NCBI GenBank assembly: GCA_045837725.1
Contig: JBEWZL010000204.1
Location: forward strand, 1-64,000
From: Vermamoeba vermiformis
Lineage: Eukaryota; Tubulinea; Echinamoebida
Length of the DNA: 64,000 bases
Direction: 5' to 3'
The notes below the pieces were generated by a model. It ran no database searches. It saw only the letters and a list, made by a program, of their open reading frames with translations, and was not told the origin of the DNA. Position numbers and translations under genes: made by a program. Shown piece after piece: positions 50,229-63,900 of the stretch (its first letter is position 1; each line of letters opens with the position of its first letter).

Positions 50229-53200
50229 ATGGAATCAAAAACGCCGGCGTGTGCAATACAACAGATCCCGCAAGAAGTTTTGACACTAATTTTTAAATAT
50301 TTGCCAATCGCTCCTGAGCGATGGTATTGCCTATTTGTAAGTTTAATCATTCCGTAGGATTTTCCCTCTATTTTTTAAAATTAATTCTAATAACGCCGAA
50401 CCGATCGGATGCAGGTTTGCAAAGCCTTTTACAATGCCATGCAATCGCACTTATTATGGACGCACATCAGTTTGCAAGATAGTTCCGTTATTGACAAGAC
50501 TGAAGCCCCCGTATGGTACGAACCTTGGAAGTTACCCGGGAAAAAGGAGGGCTTTGCTGCCCATCTTACAGCTCCTAAACGTCCATATTTTATGTCAGCG
50601 AATTTTTTGAGCTACTTAAAACGATGCCATCGAGAACACGTGATCGAGTTGGACTTGTCTTACGTTCCGTTAATTAACCAGGTAACATTTCTGATTCAGT
50701 TTTCATTCCACTTTACTGACCATTTTTACGCACATAGGAAGAGTCAGAAGTAACTCAAGTACGATTAAAGCAAGAAAGCACGTTTTGGGATTTGATGTTC
50801 GAATTCCCGAACTTACGAAATTTGTCGTTGTTTGGCACGAATGCAGGGAAAGATGATGAAGAGACTAGGGGACTTCCAAATTTGGTGCTACTGCCTCCCC
50901 GATATGCTACTTGGCAGTCTCCAGTGCGCAACCTCAATCTGCTGTTTTCAATTTTTACTGCTAGCATGAGGATAAATGATTTAGCGGTTATTCTGCAGCA
51001 CGCACCTAATTTAGAAATATTTCAAATATCCGTAGAACATATTATGTTCGAACAGACTGCTTCCTTCGCCGAACACGCCAACTTGAAACAAGTCTACTTC
51101 CACGGAAATAATTACTTAATGGACAGGTTACGGCCGTACTTTCCAAATTTGGAATTGGCAATTCGTACGTTGCGTTTAAGAAGCCGAGTTTAATCTATAT
51201 TAAAATTAATTTTACAGGCGAACAGAACAGCACTGGTTGGATTAGAAAACAAGGAAAGGCAACGTTAATAGAGCCTATAGAGTAAGTTCCATTCTTTAAC
51301 CTCATTATTAGTACTCACTGTTCATGATGATAGGGTGCATAATATTCGAGAGTTGGATCTTAAAAAGTTCGAGCAAGATTTACAGTGTATTACTACCACA
51401 AGATTCAAAGGCATTCCGCTCTTAATCGGGCAAATTGAATGGGCAAATTTAGGGCAACTGCGATTGCTTTTCAAGTACCTCAAGTTTGATATTAACGCAA
51501 AGTAAGTATCATGATACTTGGATATTCGGCTCCGCAAACTAAAAATAATTTAATTTTGCAGAGTTCGTGGAATTTCAGACACGCTTTATGATCCATTTGT
51601 ATTGCCATACACTTGTTCGATCTCTTACTACCGCAAACTACACCCAGTTGAGGTAAATGATTAGTGCCACACCATACTATCGCAAATAATTAATTTAGCG
51701 CCAGGGTGATACAGCATTGCATTTTGCGGTTAAATTAGGAAAATATGAAGTCGCCGAGTTTTTGCTTCAACACGGAGCGGATCCGAACATTCAAGACTGG
51801 TAAGCGTAATTAGACTTGTGTCATATACCTTTCTAATATGAATCCAGTTTGTTACGAACGCCGATTTTTTATTCACAAGATGTTCGCACAGCGCAATTGC
51901 TTGTGAAGTACGGCGCGGATCCCACCTTGCTGGATCTGCACGGCTGGAACACTTTGATGTGCTACATTGCCCAAAAAAGGAACCGTAAGAGATTTTTATT
52001 ATGTAGTATTATAATTTCAAGTACTAACGTTGATAGCCCACGGTGAATTTGCGGAAGATTACGAGAACGTCCAAGCGTTTTTCGCGGTTGACGATAATTA
52101 CGAAGATCACGCGTTCAAAGATGTTGAAGCGTTTGTGGAACTAGGTTGTGACTTGAACCATAGAACGAATGACGGCCTTAATCTATTTAAGATTTCCTTA
52201 GTTTCTGGCAATTTTTTCTTCGCAAAACACCTCTTAAACGTGACGAAGGATGCAATGAAAGAAACGTACGGAGCCGACACAGGCGAAGCATAATCAGGTA
52301 TACTAACAGTTATTGTTATAGATCTCCCTGTGTTGGGTCTCTTTCGTGCGTTGTTTTGGCAAAAAATGTCTCTACGACAGAACAACTGGAGATGGTCAGT
52401 TATCGCGTTGAAAAATGAGCGACAACTAACTAACACTTATTGCTATTATTAATCAGATAGGAATTTTGCTTCAAAAAGGTGCTGATCCGCAGATTGTCGA
52501 TGACGGTGGTCAATCGTACCTACACCTCGCGGCCTTGCGTATGAATTTCGATGTTCTTATGGCAGCACTGTACGCAAATTTTGAGCTGATATAGGCATAA
52601 TCTAACGTTTCATTGTAGAACTACGGCACAAAACCCCGCCGAATTACTGAAGTTGAAAGACAACGCAGGTTATACATGTTTGCATTACTTAGAGCCCTGC
52701 CAAGTACGTAATCACTGTTTTCGACAAAAAAAAGTCAGCTAACCTTGTACGCATAAAGAATTGGAATGGTGGGGATCAAAGCGGCTACATCGAAGCCGTT
52801 TTCAAGAGTATGAAAAAATATGAAGCGACAAGTTCTACTTGTACACTTGAAGAATTTCTGCAAAAAGTTGCTGAACTTGACTGCATTAACGTTCAAGCAA
52901 CGAGCGGAGAGACACCGTTGCTCCTTTGTTGCAGATTTACGTGCGAAGTGCGATTCTACAGCGTTAACAAACTCATCGCTCACGGTGCCGATCCAAATAT
53001 TACAGTAAGCATATACTCCCTTCAAGTATGTAGTTAAATTTGATGACACATGTCAGGATTATGATGGCGTATCTCCTTTAATTATGGTTGCCTACGAGCA
53101 TGATTATGACGTGATGACGTTGTTACTCAAGTCTGGTGCAAATGTCGACCATTGTGACAACAAAGGCATCGGTCCAATACTCGCAGCAACGCTCAGATTT

Positions 53201-55070
53201 TTGAAGGAGGCCGAGGTTCCAAATAAGGAACATCTAGACGACTATTGCGAGCGATTTGAACGAATATTGAAGTTGCTCTTGGATAATGGAGCGGACATCA
53301 ATCAGCGCGAGAAGGTGAGTGACAAACCTGACACTAGAAATGAACGCTAATTGTTCACAGTTATGTGGCTTCACTGTATTGCATTTATTAGCCATGTGCA
53401 AAGATTTGGAGATTATTTCAACTTGGATTCAAAAGCTTGTAAAGAGAGGGGCCAAGTTGGATGCGAGGTACGGCAACTAGTAATATTATGGTTAGTTACA
53501 TTTTATTGATCGTTATTGGCGCAGAACGCACATCAACGAGACGCCGTTGCATCGGGCAATTATGCAGGGTAACTTGTTTGCCTTAAAAACACTACTGGAA
53601 CTTGGTGCAGATGTCACTGCTCGTGGCGTAATGATGCGAACACGTAAGTGTCAAATTTGCTTCAAACTTACTCCAAAGATGACTATCTACAACTTGTGTC
53701 TATAGCGTTGCATTATGCACTGAAGTATTTAGACTTAAGTGAGATAGATTTTTCTTCGGATCGTGCAACTTTGGACGGATTTAAAACTGTTGGCAATTCG
53801 ATTGTGCGGTATCCTGCATGGAATTGGAGCTCAATTGATGATTTTTCACAATTTCGCGAGAAAAACATCGAATATTTTGAAGCCAAGCACTTAACTATAT
53901 TCGTCGAGTTATTCCGCTTTGCTGATCGCATTGACTTCAACGCCAAAAATCTTCAGGGAGAAATTCCGCTACACAAAGTAAGAGTCCTTCGCGTGTATTC
54001 CGACTAAATGTATTATTTAGGCAATGATTCGTACCAATTTTGCCTTACCAAATTTGGGAGTCTTGCAACGAATTTATGTCCCGTTAAAAATGCTTGAGCA
54101 TTCCACGAAGGAGCAGCTCTTAACAAAAAATTCCTGCGGAGTCACGCCTTTGGATACCTTTTGGACTCAATTACGAAACATCGCAACATGGCGTAACTCT
54201 TGGGATGCGGAAGACATGTAAGTATCAAGTTGGTTCATTTCTGTTGTTGTTAACGAGTTGGTGTGGCAGACAAACCGTGGCGAACAAATTATTTGAATTG
54301 GCTGGCGGTGCGTTAACTCTTGATCACCTTGCACTAGCTTTTGAAGCTAACGTTGATATAACACGATACAATGTCAAAGGTAAGGCGGCGACTGAATATA
54401 ACGTTGAACAACCTCATTGATGTCAAATTTAGGACACAATTTGTTACTTCACCAGGTGCCTCCGTTGCATCCCGATCGCATTGAGCCGCCAATTTTCACT
54501 TTGTTCAGCAAGCCAATGACGAATATAGTACGTAGAGTAAATTCGTTCTTTATAATCTAATTGCTTTTTTCAGGAACATTTCAAACGATGTTCGAGCTTG
54601 CTTGGTAAGTTAAAACCAAGGACAAAGAATTATATTTAACATTCGCAAACAGAGCCAGCTATTTGGAGATACCAAGATGAGAGAACTAAAGACACAATCT
54701 TGCATCGAATATTAACTTGGTGGAGAAACTCCGACTGCGAGGCACTGCTTTTTAATCACGTACATTCGTCCATGGGAGGCGATAGGATTCTCTTAGAACT
54801 CCTTGAATGTAAGATTATATTAGATAATTCCTTCAGCGACAATCAGTGATTAATTTTTGGTGGCAAGTTGGTGCAGATCCTCACGCGAAAAATATCTATG
54901 GCTATTCGTTCGCAGATGCTGTTCCAGAGTTCGATAAGATTCGTGCTAACCTTCCTTTATTGCGCGGAGAAGAAAAGCCAATCATTAGCAAGCCTGATTA
55001 CTTCGCTCAACATAAGAAATCGCAGACTGATCTTTTGCTTGGATTAGTGATGCCGTCGACCAATAGTTAG
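50229..55070 (+). CDS. giant F-box / ankyrin-repeat protein 1
   Basis: About 23 exons sum to 3,657 nt (1,218 residues) in frame. N-terminal F-box (IPQEVLTLIFKYLPIAPERW, then VCKAFYNAMQSHLLWTHISL). A weak LRR-like region (about residues 60-330) precedes many ankyrin units: TALHFAVKLGKYEVAEFLL, HGADPNIQD, KYGADPTLLD, IGILLQKGADPQIVD, LIAHGADPN, LLKSGANVDHCDNKG, LLDNGADINQRE, LLELGADVTAR. The last unit is FGADPHAKNIYG. One intron starts at GTACGG (52266) just before an in-frame stop, a position shared with the downstream paralogue. It is probably an SCF substrate receptor with an ankyrin recognition surface. Confidence 0.88.
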
Positions 55071-55531
55071 CGTTGGTACGATATCGCAGTGATTCGGCTA
55101 TTATTTATGATTGTGTTACGGCCTTTTACTTTGTAATAACAATGGAGGCTCTTGTTGTAGACGTTTTGAGGGTGTAAAATAATCTGATTTATTGAGTAGT
55201 ACAACGCGCTATTTATGTCTGCGCCTTTGATTAAGCCATGATCTCGTGTTGATCCACGTCGCGCGAGGATACACGTCATTTACCTAATTTGGCGATATAC
55301 TGTTCTCGCTTTCTTCGGCCTTGTTATTGCGTAAATTCATTTGTGCAATTTACGCTTCATGAACGGTGATTTACGCGCGTGCAATCTCTTTACAACTTCG
55401 CCTCGCCGAGCTAAAATTTATTAAGCGGCACAAAAACAGACTTTTTTCGAAATTTTGCTATTTACATACAATTAATAGCTGCGCTACAACATCCTTACAA
55501 CAAGCATTGTTCGAAGTGGCTATTAACCGAA
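55071..55531. other. intergenic between tandem F-box/ankyrin genes
   Basis: A 461-bp stretch with no supported ORF. It holds the promoter of the second gene and the 3' end of the first. Confidence 0.5.
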
Positions 55532-58500
55532 ATGGAATCCACAACGCCCGATCTGCAGTGGGAGACTATTCCACAAGATATTTTGACTCAAATATTCAAA
55601 TATCTACCTGTTGCGCCCGATAGATGGCACTGCTTATTCGTACGTAGCTTCCGTGCTCATTTTACGATGAATCACCAAGCCAGAAAAAAATTAGAAAATT
55701 GATTATTTAGGACCAAAAATTATGAAATAATATTTTTAAACTGTTTATTACTGCGTAACGGTAATTTGTGATGTTAAAAAGTATTTTGGAATTTTTCTGT
55801 TTGAAATCCGGCTTATAGTACTCTATTTAGGTCAGTAAGGCGTTCCATTCGGCAATGCAATCTCGTTTACTATGGACCCATATCACACTCCAAGATTGCA
55901 GCATTATGCCCAAGAAGAGAGGTTGGGATGACGTGGATCGTCGCATTCAGAAGCCAAAGAAGCTCGAGTTCGTTACCGCTGCTTTCTTAGGCTACTTGCA
56001 GAAAAATCACCGCGATACAGTGGTCGAATTGGATTTAACTCACGCTTCCTTTGAGAGTGAGGTACGGATTCGAAATTTTATGGTCAAAGTCGAATTAATA
56101 TCGTGATGTAGGGTGAATATCTTCCTCGAAAATTCAATCTTCAATACAGCCCGGAATATAATGAAGATCATATGAACGTATTTTGGTCTCTAATGTTCAA
56201 CTTCCCGAACTTGCGCAATTTGAGCCTTTTCGGATCCTTTTTCACCAACGGATCGATGGGTAAATATTTGCCCATTACTGCGTCATAATATTTATATACT
56301 AACATTATTATAGTTACTTTTGGTGCTCCTGCCAACAAGAACTTGAGATCTTCAGTTCGGAATCTGAACTTAATCAAACAAAACTTGTTCTACAACTCGC
56401 GAGATTCGTTGAAGACCATTTTAGACTTCGCACCCGAATTAGAAGTGTTGCAAATGCAAGATATATCTGAAGACAGTGCTGGTTTGGATCAACAATATCC
56501 GAAATTGAAACATCTCTTGTTTGTTTTGTGCAATATTTCGCCGGGAAATATCTTCGAAACATGTCCAAATTTGGAGCTATTCATTAGTAAGTATAGTAAT
56601 TGTAATCACGTTGGTACTAATTTGAATCTGCAGATCATAAATACGATCATCATTGGGGTGAACCAGAGGAGCCTCCTAAACCTCCTGCTGATCGCGCGAA
56701 AAAACTAGTATTTATTTCTGGCGAACGGTACGAATTAATTTTAATTATAAAATTTTGTGGTGGATCTAATTTTCATGCATCAGAAAACCAATGCGTGACA
56801 TATCCGTGGATGATATCACTGAGAACATTGCAAAGGCAATTGTTAATGTGCGCTATGCTAATAGTGCGGGTCTACCTCAACTTCATGATTTGGTCAATTA
56901 CGATCAAGACGAGCGCTTGGAACTGTGCTTGAAAACTTTGAAGTTGGATCCGAATATCAAGTACGGCACCATAAATTGATAACTTCATTAAACAAATAAT
57001 CATTATTTTTCAAACGATTGCTTATAACGTTATTTTTCAGGTTCCGAGCAGCACCGGATGTGGTGTTGGATCCGTTCGTTTTGATGTATCCGTACGACTC
57101 CAACTCCGATGGCAGAGGCTGGGGCGACGAGGCTACCGATAACAAAGTGCCGCCATTACTAGAGAACGTACGTGCGAGTCTCCCATTCAAATCTCAGCTT
57201 ACTGACGATTGATTTTTTTTCAGGGCGATACTCCGCTTCATTACGCTGTCAAGAGAAAAAAGATTAATTTAGTACGATTGTTATTGGATCACGGCGCAGA
57301 TCCCAACGCCACAAATAGGTACACAAAAGAAAATTACAGGAGTTATTTTCAAGTACTAATTTATTTAACTCATTGTTAGTGCCTATCGCACGCCCCTATG
57401 CTACGTACAAAGCTTTGAAATGTTGCACTTGTTGATGGATCGCGGTGCTTTGTTGAATATTGTAGACAAGGACGGTTGGAATCTGTTGATGAACTTGGTC
57501 GCGAATAAGAGCCGATTGTACCGTAAGTTTAGGGGCTAATCTACTCATTCTTTATCCTTAAAATGTTCATATGTCATTTACTAGAAATTTAACAACAAAT
57601 TTTATCAAGTTTATTAACTATTGCTAACGCAATTTTGTAGCTAACCAACAACTCGAAGAAGTTGAGGATCACTTTACTTTCAATAGCACATCTGTTGTGC
57701 CTGATGGCGCTGCTAGATTGGAATTGTTCGAGCACTTCGTTGAACTCGGCTGTGACGTTGATTATCAAGCGCCAACCGGACTTAACGCGCTCAAAATTGC
57801 GTTGTCCGTCAATGACCAAACGATTGTGGATTACTTACTGAAACACATGAAAGCACCTCTCGTAGAAAAGTACGCCGTGTCGTTGATCTATGTGAAATTT
57901 CATTTTAACGATTAATGCCCAGGTCTCCATGCATCGGTCTTCTTTCATGTGTTGCCGCGACTCAATCACCAGACCTCAAGATGGTAAGTTTATAGCAATA
58001 ACGCTTTGGAGCAGGTGTATAATGAGTAAGCTAGATCGAACGATTGCTATCTTTGGGCGCGGATCCGACCATCGTTGATGAGCGCGGCCAGACTTACCTG
58101 CACGTTGCAGCAGAACAAAATCATTTGCACTTGTTAGAAAGCATCGAGTACGTATTCAGTAACAATAGCATATAAGCCTTAATCGTGATCTTATCTTTGA
58201 AATTTAGACACATCAAAGAGCGTGCCAAGCTGTTGACTATGACCGACGCTGCCGGCTACACTTGCTTGCATTACGCCGTTCTACCACCTGATACGGTAAA
58301 TATATAAGCCTTAAGTGGTGTAAATATGATTAGTGTGAACTGACCTCACTGTTTCTATTTTAGGATATTATTTGGGCATGCGATATTCAGACCGAGTATT
58401 TGACTTACTTGACCAAGAACAAACTCAAACGAAATCCCAATGCAATCAGCCATGTTGAGCGCTTGCATCCGTTTTTGACACTGATCGAGTCAGATGGCGT

Positions 58501-61437
58501 CATTGATGTGCAAGCCGCTTCGGGCGAGACTCCGTTGTTGTTAGCCTGCAGGTCCATGACTGCCGAACGCCGAGTCATTGGTCACGTGCTCAAACACGGT
58601 GCTAATCCCAATGTACCTGTAAGTTATTTTACAACACTGTTTCCAGACAATTCAGATCCACAACGAGAAATTGCTCAAAAAAAGCCGGATCAGTCTTGAC
58701 TTAACGTAACCAAGTCGTAATATGTACTGAGTGTTATATAATAGGACCATGATGGAGGTTCCCCACTGATTGCAGCCGCGTACGCGTTAAATCACATCAT
58801 CGTGAAAGAATTAATCGACGCCGGTGCTGATGTCGCACATTGTGACAACAAAGGTGTCAATGCGTTGTTGGCCGCGACCCTCGCTATCTCAAAGAGATTC
58901 ATGGAAGCGAAATCTCACAATTATCAAAATGGCTTCCGTGATAACCAAAAGCAGTTCGTAAAAGAGTCAGGTAAAAAAAACCGAAGTTCGGGCTACTTGC
59001 AAGAATTAAAGAGTTAGTATTAATTCAACGATTTCCTATTATAGACAAGCGAGGCTACATCGAGATTTTCAAACTTTTACTCGAGAAGAAGATTCCCGTC
59101 AACCAACAAGAGAAGGTAACGAATTCATTTTAGTCTATAATTTCCGTTATTATTCAAAAAAATCATCTTCTATACTCACTTTGATGGGTCGTTTCTAATG
59201 AGTCTTGATGCAGTTATGTGGCGTGTCCGTGTTGCATCTGCTCGCAGGTCTTCCTGAAGACGTGACAGTCGAGTGGATAACGACTCTCGTGAAAGACTAC
59301 GGTGCTGATATTAACTTGCGGTACGATACCTTTGTTGCGGCAGCATAGTTATACTAACTATATAACGCTAGTACTTGGATGAATGAAGCACCTCTGCACT
59401 GCGCCATTCGAAGCAAGTGCGTGGCGTCATTCAAGGCACTTCTTCAGTTGGGCGCTGATGTCAACGCACTTGGAATTGGCATGATGACACGTAAGTTTGA
59501 CACTTGCCTATTTTAGGCAGATAAGTCACGTGACCTTTTATTACAATGTTGAAAAAATCTGCCACGTGTTCCGTTCTGTGAAAATATTTGACACGTAATC
59601 ATGAAGTCTTGTCGTTCAATATTTCACAATTAGATATTTATGCTAGTGTTACGTTGATTATGAGCACTAATATTGAGCTTTTTCATCAGCGTTGCACTAC
59701 ATCTTGGAAGTCAATTACGGCGTGCACGGCTTGAGCACCTACGCGATGTCAGACGAATGCAAAGTCTGCATTGACGGCTTTAAAATTGTTGCAAACACCT
59801 TGATCCGATACCCCTCGTGGACGTGGAGTTCACCCGACGATCGTTCACAGAACTGCACTGCCTCGTTCTACGAGGGCGAGAATGACTCCGCGTTGATTTT
59901 GTTCATGGAACTCTTCAGACACGCCGCGGAAAAATTGGACTTCAATGTGCAGAGCTACTTGGGCTACTTGCCTTTGCACAACGTACGTCGAATTTGAACA
60001 TACATATTATTGGTAGTTAGGTCTTTTAATCAAATACTGGACTGCTGTATTTGTCATAAGAGATTAAGAAATATTGATATCTAGCCTTATGAAGCTCTAG
60101 TCACGTGATCTAATATTTCCTTATTTAGTGCTGGTTATTAGCTAAAAATGTTGTCGATCCCGGCAACGTCACACAAGGCGTAATAGATTCAAAGTATTAC
60201 TTAGTGTCCATGCCACTCACGATGCTCAAGTACGCTACGCGCGAGCAATTGTTGACTAAGAATTTCGCGGAAAGCACGCCCTTCGATCAGCTGTTGAACG
60301 GCGTTTTGACAACACTCAAGCCTAGTACATTGGCTGGCACTTATCCAAGCGTTAAAGAAGGGTAAGATCAACTTTTAGGCCTTAGTCCAATGATTGCTAA
60401 TGCGGATCTGTTTTCCAGATTCGACATGATTTTCGAACGCTGTCTCGCGTTGATTGGCGACACCATTGACATCAATCACGTGATCACCACTGCTGCATTG
60501 GAATGCGAATACAGTGTCGTAGAGCGACTAGCGAAAAAAGCGAAGGAGAATGGTAAGTATTGCACATTTTCGTTTTCACTGAAAATCACGTTCATGAACG
60601 AAAATTTTTGCAATGTTTACACCATTCTAAATATAGCCCTGTATTTAACAGGCAAATTCACCGCTGCCCATATCAAGAAGTCTATGAACGCAACAGTCTC
60701 ATCGATGCTCAGTGCTGTCCTTGCAGATCCAAAGCTGTTTGCACTGTTTAAAGACGTATTAGCACCTATTTGGTCGAAGCCTTTGGATCGCGAACCCCCC
60801 AAAAACTTGGATCCGATGATTTTCTCCTTCCTTTATGCGTACCAGTCTGCTTGCGGTTATGAGGTACTTCATAATGTTCAACATTTATATCTGATTATTT
60901 ATTAATATCTCTTAAATAGGATAAAATCGCTCGTCCTAAAGGGCTTGATGAACTTTTGGAAAGCGGCGGTAAGATCTTGCCTTTTTATTTATTCAGTTTA
61001 ATTTATTAATTTCCTATTATAGTCATCGATTGGAAAATGCAGCTGCCTGATACAAAAGAAAATTTGTTGTTAGCCGCTTACAGTTGGTGGAGAAATGTTG
61101 GTGGCGAAGCATTGCTTTACAACCAGATCTTCTCTCGCAAAGCCGCTATCGAAGCTGACAAGATCATTTCGGACCTTATTAAGCGTAAGTATATTTTATA
61201 GTATATGAAAATTAATTATGAGATGCTAAACGGAATTTTCTGGATGCAGATGGAGTGGATCCGCACCAAAAGAATATCATCGGCCAATCTTTTGCAGATA
61301 TGGTGCCTCAATATGAAAAGGTCGTAGAGAATGCTAAATATTTGCGAGGCGAAAAGAAGGCAGTTGAAAAGGAAAATTATTTGGTGGACAAAAAGCCATC
61401 GATGCTGGTGGAATTATTGCGCGCTATTACTTGCTAG
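55532..61437 (+). CDS. giant F-box / ankyrin-repeat protein 2
   Basis: About 25 exons sum to 3,936 nt (1,311 residues) in frame. It is a tandem paralogue of the gene at 50229: the same F-box start (IPQDILTQIFKYLPVAPDRW), many shared intron positions, and matching ankyrin units (TPLHYAVKRKKINLVRLLL, HGADPNATN, LLSLGADPTIVD, VLKHGANPNVP, LIDAGADVAHCDNKG, LLQLGADVNA, last unit HGVDPHQKNIIG). Intron 1 is longer than usual (191 bp, 55640-55830). It lies head-to-tail with its paralogue, consistent with unequal crossing-over. Substrate unknown. Confidence 0.88.
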
Positions 61438-61922
61438 ACCTCCTACACTAGCTATTACTTTGATCGAGTTTTTTTTATGACACGACGATAAACAGAAACT
61501 TTACTATTGATCTCCGCACTAATGTCACCAATTGTCCGTGAACGCGACACCGGATCTACGTTTTCGCTTCTGTCCTTACTATACAAAATTTTCAGTATAA
61601 ATTAATCCATTTTCGAAATGAAGTATATGTATATTGATATTGACACTTTGCCAGATAATCAGAAGCTTCGCGAGAGATTTCAAGAGCGGACCACGTTGCT
61701 TCCGCGGAGGGTGTGTTCCAAAGCACAAAATCTTATTATTCAATCGACTACGATAAACGCGTTTGCATTGGGTGGAAATGAAGAATTCCCAAAGATCACG
61801 TTTGTTTTTCTGATGCTAGCGCTATTTTTGTAACTGACGTCAGCCGGCATTAAAAAGCTGTCAAAAGTTGTCGTGTTTATTCTATTAACAAACAACAGCC
61901 CATCACATCAGTATTTTATCCA
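61438..61922. other. intergenic, possible small ORF
   Basis: A 485-bp gap. One 71-codon frame (61618-61833, MKYMYIDIDTLPDNQK to a hydrophobic end) has no splice context or family match and is not called as a gene. The region must hold the promoter of the tetraspan gene. Confidence 0.4.
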
Positions 61923-62724
61923 ATGAAACTCTGCGCTACAATCACCGGCGTCCTTATTCTCGGCGGTATTTTTGTTGCTGTCGGGATCTCATCGATAGCG
62001 GTAGGAGGAACCTTCGACACGTTCTATTGCAATGCAACGAAGAGCAGTCAATGCGCACTAAAAGCAAACTTCTACATGTCCAGCGCGGGAGATATCTATT
62101 GCGAGTACGCGATTTGGGATGGCTCTGACTGCCTCGACATCCGCGTCACCAACCAGGTTTATGCATTCTACTCCGTGATGATTGCAGGCGGAGCTGTTAT
62201 ATTATCATTGGCAGTATTAACTTCGCTATTCAGAATATTACAAATAGCGCAGAAGATCACTATCGACACATCCAGAACGAATGTGATTTGGTTGATTTTA
62301 TTTTTCGTCTGTACACTCCTTGGCGTAATGTTCTTTTTATTACAATTCAATGCTGCCAGTATTGCCTGTTCAAGTAATTGCGATTCGCGGTGCGCTTTGC
62401 AAGATCCGTAAGTATTTCTTCATTGCTTTTCTACCCATTGAACCCTTAGTCTAACAACTAATGACATATTATTGCAGATTTAATTTCGGCCAAGTTGATT
62501 TCAACAGCGACGGCACATTAGACTGCATGTCTTGTATCGTTGATGACTATGGCGACTGTGTAAGAGTAGATTCTACGTACGAAGCCATTACGGTGCAGCA
62601 AATGGGTCTTGGTCTAGGCATTCCTTTCATTATTATCGGTCCTATCTTCGGAATTGTTTGGATTGTGCGAGCGGTAATTCAACCGACAAGATCCAAAGGT
62701 ACCGCGCCCACTCCAAAGGCTTAA
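61923..62724 (+). CDS. four-TM membrane protein, tetraspan-like
   Basis: Two exons (61923-62407, 62478-62724), 243 residues. Four hydrophobic segments: near residues 7-28 (ITGVLILGGIFVAVGISSIA), 80-103 (FYSVMIAGGAVILSLAVL), 121-141 (VIWLILFFVCTLLGVMFFLL) and 205-228 (LGLGIPFIIIGPIFGIVW). Cysteine-containing extracellular loops lie between TM1 and TM2 (four Cys) and between TM3 and TM4 (at least seven Cys). This is the topology of tetraspanins and claudins, but the second loop lacks the tetraspanin CCG motif. Family assignment is therefore open. Confidence 0.8.
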
Positions 62725-62935
62725 ATCGACATTGAATTATTCTATCAATGTCAATCTACTTCATATTTCTATTAATAAAAAGATCGATTGAACTGTGCAT
62801 TAATTATCGGATCTAGTTCCCTAACCATTTGTGATTCATGCTACTAATCGGACCAATAGAAATATGAGCAGCTCTAATAAATATGATTGCACTACCTACG
62901 TTTTTGTGCACCAAAAAGCGGTGCTAAATCGCCAT

Positions 62936-63345
62936 TCAACGTTTATTCCATGGCAGCCGATCCGCGGGATTTCGTGCGATATTGCTCCTGAAGTCCCTCA
63001 CGTGTCGCAGTTTGGGATTGTGCATGTACAAATCCGACAAGTGCTTCAAATGCGTATCATCGCCTGTTTCGGGCAATAATTCCTCGTCCAACAAACACTT
63101 GATGGTTGGCAATGATCCTGAAACTATCGAGCCAAGTAGTTGGGCCGGACCAAGTGAGATCCCAATCATTAATGGGCGCAAGTAATCCTTTTTTTGTCAC
63201 TATTTCGTGTTCCAATAAGAACTTTAACATCGATAACGCTTCTTCAGTTGTCAGCGTTGTCTCTTCAGCGTTGTCAATCAGTTCTTCATTGTCGAAATTC
63301 TCCGAGCTCACAATCTTCTTGAACCAGTATCGCAATTTAGGTCGT
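62936..63345 (-). pseudogene. ankyrin-type protein fragment, frame-broken
   Basis: Two overlapping minus-strand frames look coding. The upstream part (about 63,345-63,200) reads LRYWFKKIVSSENF and then EALSMLKFLLEHEIV. The downstream part (63,196-62,936) reads LLGSIVSGSLPTIKCLLDEE and ends DRLPWNKR and a stop. Spacing resembles ankyrin helices. The two frames meet at a run of seven A on the minus strand near 63,200, where one base fewer would join them. There is no 5' start: the fragment abuts the plus-strand gene at 63360. It may be a truncated ankyrin gene or a real gene with a homopolymer error. Confidence 0.5.
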
Positions 63346-63359
63346 ACACTTCGCCTTTT

Positions 63360-63900
63360 ATGGCAGGTTCCTTGCTTATTGCCATTACTGAGCGTGAGAA
63401 GGCATGGGCCAAGTACAACACCAACGACGGCACCACCACCATCGAGGACAAAGTCGTTGGCAAGTACGATCTCGACACCTCTGAAGTGTACCGTGGGGAC
63501 AAGGTCATTGGACGAGTGCAAAAGACCAAAGGACTGTTCCTCGATGTATTCCATGGCAACAACGAGTGCGTCGCTTCGTTCGTGGTCAACAAGTACAACA
63601 ATCAATACGATGGTGCCACCGTCAGACCATTCAACAACCCGTACTCGTGCGAGTTCTTGCAGAGTGGTGAAGTCATGTGCACATGACAGTGGGTTTCATC
63701 TAGTACGTCGGTGAAAAAGACATCGAAGACTACTTTGTGCCTCTCGGTGCCATTTTCATCTTTTGGATCGAGAAGTTTGCTTTGGAGAACCTCGAGACTC
63801 AAAAACCTATGTCTCAAGAGCCCGCTCCTGGAACTTTCGTTGTAAGTGTAAATTCTAACTCCGTTCTGAATCAGTTCTGATCATTTTCTATCAATAGTAA
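63360..63900 (+). CDS. unrecognised protein with beta-rich repeats; frame break near its end
   Basis: The first frame (63360-63686) reads MAGSLLIAITEREKAWAKYN, then KVVGKYDLDTSEVYRGDKVI and GRVQKTKGLFLDVFHGNNE, and has the look of a small beta-barrel (LURP/tubby-like is possible but unproven). After 63,680 the coding signal moves to another frame (YVGEKDIEDYFVPLGAIFIF, then PAPGTFV). This ends at an intron (63842-63897) followed directly by TAA (63898-63900). A 32-nt gap with an AG end separates the two frames, too short for the introns seen here, so a one-base indel is more likely. An upstream exon is possible, since a CAATTTAG acceptor lies just before 63360. Confidence 0.5.

Noticed and set aside
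61618-61833. 71-codon ORF before the tetraspan gene
   Set aside because: No paralogue or domain and an ordinary chance length. Not called as a gene.
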